Assembly (NCBI GenBank): GCA_016790575.1
Contig: JAEUOU010000010.1
Span: forward strand, 62,001-126,000
Reading direction: 5' to 3'
Source: Burkholderiaceae bacterium
GTDB lineage: Bacteria > Pseudomonadota > Gammaproteobacteria > Burkholderiales > Burkholderiaceae_C
DNA length: 64,000 nucleotides
The first letter of the stretch is position 1, and every line of letters begins with the position of its first letter. The position numbers and the translations under genes are program-made. The notes beneath the pieces were generated by a model. It did no database searches. It saw nothing but the letters and a program-made list of their open reading frames with translations, and was not told where the DNA came from. This document shows, in pieces, positions 54,201 through 64,000 of this stretch.

Positions 54201-54800
54201 CTCGCTGCCCTGGACGAGTTGAGCACCGCCCGGGAGCGCAAAGGGTTCCTTGATTCCCAGAACGCGGACCTCAACGAGGCCATGCGGACCCTGGAAGACG
54301 CGATTCGCAAGATTGACGCCGAAACCCGCGAGCTTTTGGGCAGCACCTTCGAGACCGTCAATACCCACTTCGGCCGGATGTTTCCCGAATTGTTCGGTGG
54401 CGGAAACGCCCGACTGGTCATGACGGGCGAGGAAATCCTCGACTCAGGCGTGCAGGTCATGGCCCAGCCGCCGGGCAAGAAGAACCAGACCATCCACCTG
54501 CTGTCGGGCGGCGAGAAAGCGCTGACGGCGATTGCCTTGGTTTTTGCCATCTTCCAGCTCAATCCGGCGCCGTTTTGTCTGCTCGACGAAGTCGACGCCC
54601 CCTTGGACGATGCCAACACCGAACGCTATGCCAAGCTGGTAACGAGCATGGCACGGAGCACGCAGTTCCTGTTCATCAGCCACAACAAGATCGCGATGGA
54701 AATGGCCGAACAGTTGATCGGTGTCACGATGCAGGAGCAAGGCGTTTCGCGTATTGTTGCCGTCGATATGGAATCAGCCATCGGCATGACGCAGGAATAA
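51288..54800 (+). CDS. smc: Chromosome segregation protein SMC
   Basis: 1170 residues with a GTG start. The N-terminal head has [20 protein letters not shown] and Walker A [20 protein letters not shown] near residue 31. Two long coiled coils flank the hinge (about 510-660; [20 protein letters not shown] begins it). The C-terminal head has the signature [20 protein letters not shown] near 1070 and Walker B [20 protein letters not shown] near 1100. SMC with ScpA/ScpB compacts and aligns newly replicated origins. It leads the run smc-zipA-ligA-def-methyltransferase. Confidence 0.97.
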   Translation: [1170 protein letters not shown]

Positions 54801-54819
54801 GTGCGGGAGCAACAAGACA

Positions 54820-58526
<3,707 letters not shown>

Positions 58527-58530
<4 letters not shown>

Positions 58531-59237
58531 ATCGGTTGAAAACGCCCATTGCCGACGACGGCTCACCCTCTCTCGGTTATGCGGTCAAGTACGAAACGGT
58601 TCGCGGCAGTGGTGCCGACCTGCGGATGCGCTCGCTGCAGGACCGGCAGCAGTTTCACGATCCAGACGGTGAGGCGGAGCGTGCCGGCATTTCCTCGGCC
58701 CTGTGGCCACTCTTTGGCCTGCTCTGGCCCTCGGGCAAGGTGCTGGCGCACGCCATGTTGGCCTTTGAGCTGGACGGAAAGCGCATTCTTGAACTTGGCT
58801 GTGGTCTCGCGCTGGCGAGCATGGTCATCCATCGGCGCGGGGGGGATGTCACGGCCAGCGATTGCCACCCGCTGGCTGAAACTTTCCTGAAAGAGAACCT
58901 GCGCCTGAACCATCTGCCGCCCATGAAATACCAGACCGGTAACTGGGGGCGCTCGGCGAGCGATATGGGGCGGTTCGATCTGATCATCGGCAGCGACCTG
59001 CTTTACGACCGGAACCAGCCGCAGGCTTTGTCAGCCTTCATTGACGAACATTCGTGTTCGACCGTCGAGGTGGTGATCGTCGATCCCGACCGCGGAAACA
59101 TATCGGGTTTCAATCGTTGCATGCACGGCCTGGGTTACACGCACTCCCAAAGTCGCGTCTCATTGCTGCCCGATGGCATCACATCCTTCAAAGGGCGCGT
59201 GCACAGCTACGGGCGGTCGTCCTTGCCCGCTCCCTGA
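58527..59237 (+). CDS. SAM-dependent methyltransferase, METTL21/NNMT-like
   Basis: 236 residues with a TTG start overlapping the def stop (TTGA). [20 protein letters not shown] and [20 protein letters not shown] (SAM motif I) are followed by [20 protein letters not shown] and [20 protein letters not shown]. This matches the METTL21/calmodulin-lysine-N-methyltransferase-like family, which in bacteria is uncharacterised but probably methylates protein Lys. The target is unknown. It is convergent with glnD, five bases apart. A later TTG (58536) is an alternative start. Confidence 0.82.
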
Positions 59238-59242
59238 TTGGA

Positions 59243-61909
59243 TCAGGCGGCCAGGGCTTCCAGCAGCTCGGTTTCGATTTCGATCTGGCGGCGACTTTGT
59301 TGCAACTCAGGGCCGTCGATCAGAAAAGTGTCTTCCACTCGTTCGCCCAGGGTGGTGATCTTGGCCAGTTGCAAGTTGATCTGATGGCGGGCCAACACCC
59401 GGGCCACCCGGTACAACAGTCCGACCCGGTCACTGGCCGACACGCTCAGAAGCCAGCGCTGAGCCTTCTCATCCGGACGGAGACTGATGCGAGGCGTGAT
59501 CGGAAAGCTCTTGACGCGCCGTGAGACACGGCCCCGGCTGGGTGCTGGCAAGGGCCCGGGATGGGTCAGCGTATGGGTGAGATCGCTTTCGACCATGGTG
59601 ATCAGTTCGCGGTAGTGGTCTGCCAGCAAGGTGGTCACTACCTGGAAGGTATCCAGAGCGTAGCCGTTCCCCGTGGTGTGCACTTTCGCATCAAGAATGC
59701 TGAAGCCGGCATGATCGAAGTAGCCGCAGATGCGGGCAAACAGGTCGGTCTGGTCGGGGGTGTAGACCAACACCTGCAGACCTTCGCCGACGGGTGACCG
59801 GCGTGCACGCACCACCGTGGGCCCCGCGATGGTTTGTGCCGCAGCGGTCGCCCGGACCACATGACGCGCCAGATTGCGGGTATGCCAGGCAATGTCGGCC
59901 GCATCGTGTCGCATGAAGTAACCCACGTCCAGCGTGTCCCACAGGGCTTTGTGGCCCTCGAAGGGTTCGGCGTGCAGGGCGAGCTGAACCAGTGCCTCCC
60001 GTTTGCGGGCCTCGACGTCGGCGGCGGCGTCGGGCGCGCGTCCGCCCAGTACCCGCAAGGTATACCGATACAGGTCTTCGAGCAGCTTGCCCTTCCAGGC
60101 GTTCCAGACCTTGGGGCTGGTGCCGCGGATGTCCGCCACGGTCAGAAGGTACAACGCCGTCAGCCGCCGCTCGGTGCCGACACGACGTGCGAAAGCAGCG
60201 ATGACGTCCGGATCGCCCAGGTCTTCCTTCTGGGCAATGCGGCTCATGCTGAGATGCTCGGATACCAGGAACACCACGAGATTCGCGTCATCGCCGTCAA
60301 TGCCATGTTGACGACAGAAGCGGCGCATTTCGGTAGCGCCCAGCGCCGAGTGGTCACCACCACGCCCTTTGGCAATGTCATGAAACAAGGCGGCAACATA
60401 GAGCAGCCAGGGCTTGTCCCAGCCAGCAGCCAGCTGCGAACAGAACGGGTACTCGTGCGCATGCTCGGCAATGAAAAAACGCCGAACATTGCGCAGCACC
60501 ATCAGGATGTGCTGGTCCACCGTGTAAACATGGAACAGGTCATGCTGCATCTGGCCGACAATGCGTCGGAACACCCAAAGGTAGCGTCCAAGCACCGAAG
60601 TCTGGTTCATCAGCCGAATGACATGGGTGATGCCTGTGGGTTGCTGAAGGATCTGCAGGAACATGGCCCGATTGGCCGGATCGGCACGGAAACGGGCGTT
60701 CATCACGCCTCTGACGTTGTAGAGCGCCCTGAGCGTTCGCACCGACAGTCCCTGGATGCCCACGGCAGTCTGAAAAACCCGGAAGGTCTCCAGAATGGCT
60801 CGGGGCTCGCGCTGGTACAGCCCATCGTCGACCACTTCCAGCATGGCGGCCTTTTCGACGAACCGAGGGTGAGGGGGATTCAGCGGACGCGCCTGCGCCT
60901 GTTGCTGAGGATTGAGTTGCTCTTCAATGTTGAGCAGGAGAATCTGGTTGAGCTGCACCACGGCCTTGGCAGCCCAGTAATAGCGCCGCATCAGGCGCTC
61001 GCTGGCGCGTTCGGCCAGGCGTCCGTCGGGTGTGCTGGTTGCTTCCAGCCCGAATGATTCCGCGACGGCGGTCTGCAGATCAAAGACCAGGCGATCCTCG
61101 CGGCGCTGGGCGATCAGATGGAGCCGGGCGCGGATCATGGACAACACGGCTTCGTTGTGGCGAATCTGGCGAGCTTCGAACGGTGTTGCCAGGCCCCGCC
61201 GGGCGAGTTCGTCCCAGCTGCGGCCTAAGCCGGCGGCCCGCGCCACCCAGAGGATGACCTGCAAGTCTCGCAGGCCCCCGGGTGACTCCTTGCAATTGGG
61301 TTCCAGCGCATACGGTGTGTTTTCGAATTTCGTGTGCCGCTGACGCATCTCCAGTGTCTTCGCGATCAGGAAGGCGTGGGGGTCCATCGCGGTGTCAAAG
61401 CGTTCGCGGAAAGCATCGAACAGATCGCTGCTGCCAACGATCAGGCGCGATTCGAGCAATGATGTCTGCACCGTGACATCACCGGTCGCCTCCTCGACAC
61501 ACTCTCGCAGAGTGCGCACGCTGGAGCCAATCTCCAGCCCGGCGTCCCAGCAGCGACCGATGAAGGTTTCGATCCGTGTCTTGAGATCCTCGTCGCGGTG
61601 GGGGTCGGTGCCGTCAGGCAGGAGCAACAGCACGTCGACGTCGGATCGAGGGAACAGTTCACCGCGCCCGTATCCGCCCACCGCGACCAATGCCAGGTCA
61701 GGGCCGAATTCGCTGGCCTGCCACAGCTGGATCAGTGTCTGGTCCGCCAGGCGCGCGAGTTTTTGCAGCGTCGCGCGGACCCCTCGGACCGAGCCGCCCC
61801 GCGCGGCCAGTGCCTTCAGCAACGCGGATTTTTCTGACAGGTAACGCTCGCGCCAGAGGGCCGGACCTTCCGTCGCGCGGGGGGGGGGATCGGGGACTGG
61901 GGAATTCAC
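59243..61909 (-). CDS. glnD: [Protein-PII] uridylyltransferase / uridylyl-removing enzyme
   Basis: 888 residues (E. coli 890) with a GTG start. It senses glutamine and adds or removes UMP on PII. The nucleotidyltransferase domain has [20 protein letters not shown] (Gly-Gly and Asp-X-Asp) near residue 85. The HD domain, with uridylyl-removing activity, is [20 protein letters not shown]. Two C-terminal ACT domains follow ([40 protein letters not shown]). A ten-C homopolymer lies at codons 8-11 (Asp-Pro-Pro-Pro), which makes this start region prone to slippage or to sequencing error. It abuts map. Confidence 0.95.
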   Translation of the reverse strand: MNSPVPDPPPRATEGPALWRERYLSEKSALLKALAARGGSVRGVRATLQKLARLADQTLIQLWQASEFGPDLALVAVGGYGRGELFPRSDVDVLLLLPDGTDPHRDEDLKTRIETFIGRCWDAGLEIGSSVRTLRECVEEATGDVTVQTSLLESRLIVGSSDLFDAFRERFDTAMDPHAFLIAKTLEMRQRHTKFENTPYALEPNCKESPGGLRDLQVILWVARAAGLGRSWDELARRGLATPFEARQIRHNEAVLSMIRARLHLIAQRREDRLVFDLQTAVAESFGLEATSTPDGRLAERASERLMRRYYWAAKAVVQLNQILLLNIEEQLNPQQQAQARPLNPPHPRFVEKAAMLEVVDDGLYQREPRAILETFRVFQTAVGIQGLSVRTLRALYNVRGVMNARFRADPANRAMFLQILQQPTGITHVIRLMNQTSVLGRYLWVFRRIVGQMQHDLFHVYTVDQHILMVLRNVRRFFIAEHAHEYPFCSQLAAGWDKPWLLYVAALFHDIAKGRGGDHSALGATEMRRFCRQHGIDGDDANLVVFLVSEHLSMSRIAQKEDLGDPDVIAAFARRVGTERRLTALYLLTVADIRGTSPKVWNAWKGKLLEDLYRYTLRVLGGRAPDAAADVEARKREALVQLALHAEPFEGHKALWDTLDVGYFMRHDAADIAWHTRNLARHVVRATAAAQTIAGPTVVRARRSPVGEGLQVLVYTPDQTDLFARICGYFDHAGFSILDAKVHTTGNGYALDTFQVVTTLLADHYRELITMVESDLTHTLTHPGPLPAPSRGRVSRRVKSFPITPRISLRPDEKAQRWLLSVSASDRVGLLYRVARVLARHQINLQLAKITTLGERVEDTFLIDGPELQQSRRQIEIETELLEALAA
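61879..61888 (-). repeat. C10 homopolymer in the glnD coding start
   Basis: Ten G on the plus strand, read as ten C on the coding strand, encode the three Pro after Asp at the glnD N-terminus. Tracts of this length change by slippage in vivo in some bacteria, and a one-base change would frameshift glnD at codon 11. Confidence 0.9.
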
Positions 61910-62734
61910 TCAGGCAGCGATTGCGGGGGTCGAACGGGTGATCCAGGACGGTGGCGGCGGGCTGCCGGCCGAAACCGTCAAAACCTCGTAGCCGGTCTCG
62001 GTCACCAGCACGGTGTGTTCCCACTGGGCCGAAAGCGAGCGGTCACGGGTTACGATGGTCCAACCGTCGCCCAGTTCCTTGATGTCCCGTCGCCCGGCAT
62101 TGATCATCGGCTCGATCGTAAAAGTCATTCCTGGCGCCAGTTCCGCCAGGGTGCCGGGTTTGCCGTAGTGCAGGATTTGTGGCTCTTCATGAAAAACACG
62201 GCCGATGCCGTGCCCGCAGAACTCGCGCACGATGGAAAAACCGTGACCCTCGGCAAAGCGCTGAATGGCGTGGCCGATGTCCCCCAGCCGGGCGCCCGGG
62301 CGAACCTGTTCGATTCCCTTCCACATCGCCTCATACGTCAGTGCCGCCAGACGCCGGGTGGCGATCGAGCAGTCGCCGACCAGGAACATTCGGCTGGTGT
62401 CACCGTGCCAGCCGTCCTTGATCACCGTAATGTCGATATTGAGCGAGTCGCCTTTCTTCAGCGGCTTGTCGTTCGGAATGCCATGGCAGACCTGGTGGTT
62501 GATTGAAGTGCAGATCGATTTCGGATAGGGGATGTACCCCGGGGGCTGATAGTTCAGCGGCGCGGGAGTGGCGCCTTGCACCTGGACGATGTAGTCGTGC
62601 GCCAGGCGATCAAGCGCATTGGTTGTCACGCCCGGCTTCACATGCGGGGTCAGGTAGTCGAGAACCTCGGAGGCCAGTCGGCCGGCGGTGCGCATGCCGG
62701 CGATGCCTTCGGCGTCTTTGATCGAAATCGTCAT
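61910..62734 (-). CDS. map: Methionine aminopeptidase, type I
   Basis: 274 residues (E. coli 264). It removes the initiator Met. SIKDAEGIAGMRTAGRLASE opens it. YPKSICTSINHQVCHGIPND holds the substrate His. Metal ligands are Asp in NIDITVIKDGWHGDTSRMFL, His in VREFCGHGIGRVFHEEPQI, Glu in MTFTIEPMINAG, and Glu in SAQWEHTVLVTETGYEV. All five are present. About ten extra C-terminal residues (PPPSWITRSTPAIAA). Its stop touches the GTG of glnD, so the two are co-transcribed. Divergent from purL after 172 bases. Confidence 0.96.
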   Translation of the reverse strand: MTISIKDAEGIAGMRTAGRLASEVLDYLTPHVKPGVTTNALDRLAHDYIVQVQGATPAPLNYQPPGYIPYPKSICTSINHQVCHGIPNDKPLKKGDSLNIDITVIKDGWHGDTSRMFLVGDCSIATRRLAALTYEAMWKGIEQVRPGARLGDIGHAIQRFAEGHGFSIVREFCGHGIGRVFHEEPQILHYGKPGTLAELAPGMTFTIEPMINAGRRDIKELGDGWTIVTRDRSLSAQWEHTVLVTETGYEVLTVSAGSPPPPSWITRSTPAIAA

Positions 62735-62906
62735 GGGCGCGGATTATCCCATCCGTTGGTGCGACCGGCCCACCCGCTCGAACGCGGGTGTGCGCGGGCG
62801 CAGAAGCGGTTCGTGCCAACCGGGCGGGTAAAATCGCGGCTTGCGCGCGGTGCCCCAGTCAGCGGCCTGCGCAACGGCTTCTCTGCCCATCACCCAGGCC
62901 TTGCTT

Positions 62907-64000
62907 GTGACCTACCCGATCTCCACATTCCCCGGCGGCAACGCCCTCAGCGGTTTCCGCGTGCAGCAGCTTTTGCCCCGTTTGGCTGCCGTTGATACGC
63001 GCATCCATGGTCTGTCGGCGCGTTTTGTCCATCTGGTGCTGTCCGACGCACCACTGGCCGATGGCGACCGGCAGCGCCTTTCCGCGCTGCTGACCTACGG
63101 CGAGCCTGCCGACGGCCGTGACGAGGGAGAATCGATCGTGGTGTCGCCCCGTCTGGGCACGGTGTCACCCTGGGCATCCAAGGCGACCGACATCGCCCAC
63201 AACTGCGGCCTGGCGATCCGGCGGGTGGAGCGCATCACCGAGTACCGGGTGGTGCTGAAGCAGCCGCTGCTGGGCCAGGCCCGCCTGACGCCGGCACAGC
63301 GGGACGCTGTGGCCGCGGTGCTGCACGACCGCATGACCGAATCGGTGCTGGCCGACCGCGACGCTGCAGCGCTGCTGTTCTCCGAGCTGCACCCGGCGCC
63401 CATGGAGCATGTGGACGTGCTCGGTGGCGGGCGCGCCGCGCTGGAGCGGGCCAACACCGACTGGGGTCTGGCGCTGGCGGGCGACGAAATCGATTACCTC
63501 GTCAACGCCTTCACCACACTGGGACGCAATCCCACCGACGTGGAGCTGATGATGTTCGCCCAGGCCAACAGCGAACACTGCCGGCACAAGATTTTCAATG
63601 CCCAGTTCACCGTCGACGGGGTGGCGCAACCCCACAGCCTGTTCGGCATGATCCGCAACACCCACCGCCTGGCGCCGCAGCACACCGTGGTGGCCTACTC
63701 GGACAACGCCTCGGTCATGGAAGGGGGCGTTATCGAGCGTTTTGTGGCAAAAATGACCCATAGCCAGCGTGAAAAGGTCACTTTCTGCTATGAAAAAAGT
63801 ATCGAAACGGCGCATGTCCTGATGAAGGTGGAAACCCACAACCACCCCACCGCCATCTCGCCTTTCCCCGGCGCGGCCACCGGCGCCGGCGGTGAAATCC
63901 GCGACGAGGGGGCCACCGGGCGCGGCTCCGAGCCCAAGGCCGGCCTGACCGGATTCACCGTGGGCAAACTCTGGGACGGCCTGTCCGACCAGCCGGGCGG
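62907..64000 (+). CDS. purL: Phosphoribosylformylglycinamidine synthase, N-terminal part
   Basis: The frame runs off the right edge; about 364 N-terminal residues are seen of a roughly 1300-residue enzyme. It makes FGAM from FGAR, glutamine and ATP in purine synthesis. The proposed start is GTG at 62907 (then [20 protein letters not shown]). [20 protein letters not shown], then [20 protein letters not shown] and [20 protein letters not shown] match large-type PurL. Between ASVMEGG and [12 protein letters not shown], the variable loop is largely encoded by a dispersed repeat ([16 protein letters not shown]). No ATG start fits; TTG at 62901 is an alternative. Confidence 0.94.
   Translation, partial: MTYPISTFPGGNALSGFRVQQLLPRLAAVDTRIHGLSARFVHLVLSDAPLADGDRQRLSALLTYGEPADGRDEGESIVVSPRLGTVSPWASKATDIAHNCGLAIRRVERITEYRVVLKQPLLGQARLTPAQRDAVAAVLHDRMTESVLADRDAAALLFSELHPAPMEHVDVLGGGRAALERANTDWGLALAGDEIDYLVNAFTTLGRNPTDVELMMFAQANSEHCRHKIFNAQFTVDGVAQPHSLFGMIRNTHRLAPQHTVVAYSDNASVMEGGVIERFVAKMTHSQREKVTFCYEKSIETAHVLMKVETHNHPTAISPFPGAATGAGGEIRDEGATGRGSEPKAGLTGFTVGKLWDGLSDQPG
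63754..63797 (+). repeat. Dispersed 40-bp repeat, copy 11 (inside purL)
   Basis: GACCCATAGCCAGCGTG is followed by AAAAGGTCACTTTCTGC and TATGAAAAAAG, close to consensus. purL reads through it in frame as [14 protein letters not shown], in a surface loop between two conserved catalytic blocks. Confidence 0.93.

Overview
The window is a GC-rich bacterial chromosome segment of betaproteobacterial type, most likely Burkholderiales and close to the Comamonadaceae. This rests on gene content and order (icd / csp / clpS-clpA; dapC-dapD-pilU-dapE-prmB; smc-zipA-ligA; tolB-pal-cpoB) and on protein sequence character. No 16S rRNA is present, so the genus cannot be fixed.

Layout. 1-8.2 kb is core: the end of xseA, sodB, a DUF192 protein, an Ala/Lys-rich exported peptide, icd, a cold-shock protein, clpS-clpA and sbcB. 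8.2-17.4 kb is accessory. It holds a BrnT/BrnA toxin-antitoxin pair bracketed by a 21-bp direct repeat, then a sedentary integron: intI on the minus strand, attI, and at least seven cassettes with matching attC ends, followed by a reversed yoeB-like toxin and a CPBP protease. 17.5-28.3 kb is mixed metabolic genes: a DinB-like protein, a second isocitrate dehydrogenase of the long Thermus/Rickettsia type facing a LysR regulator, a second LysR gene facing an Acg-like nitroreductase, a flavin amine oxidase, a LysE exporter, DUF1499, upp and a YjgR-type ATPase. 28.3-35.4 kb is one tight plus-strand run: yebC-purD-hemF-nadD-rsfS-rlmH-maf-rng. 35.4-43.5 kb holds msbA, tolB-pal-cpoB, a YeeE/YedE sulfur transporter, tcdA, tRNA-Lys and small stress or membrane genes. 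43.6-51.0 kb is a minus-strand operon dapC-dapD-pilU-dapE-prmB-abcF. 51.3-59.2 kb is smc-zipA-ligA-def-methyltransferase. 59.2-64 kb holds glnD and map (minus) and the start of purL (plus, runs off the window).

The most unusual feature is a dispersed repeat of about 40 bp, core ACCCAGCGTGAAAAGGTC then about six bases then GCTATGAAA, found in 11 copies in both orientations. Four copies lie inside housekeeping genes (nadD, rsfS, an ABC-F gene, purL) without breaking the frame, one forms the 3' end of intI, and others lie in intergenic gaps. The consensus has three stop-free frames out of six, and the four intragenic copies use exactly those three. This recalls the protein-coding palindromic elements of Rickettsia, but the sequence is different. 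The integron cassettes add a likely PD-(D/E)XK nuclease, a coiled-coil membrane protein and several secreted or membrane proteins of unknown role.

No CRISPR array, rRNA operon, prophage or transposase gene was seen. Coordinates and motifs come from reading the sequence; family names come from recognising motifs and not from a database search.
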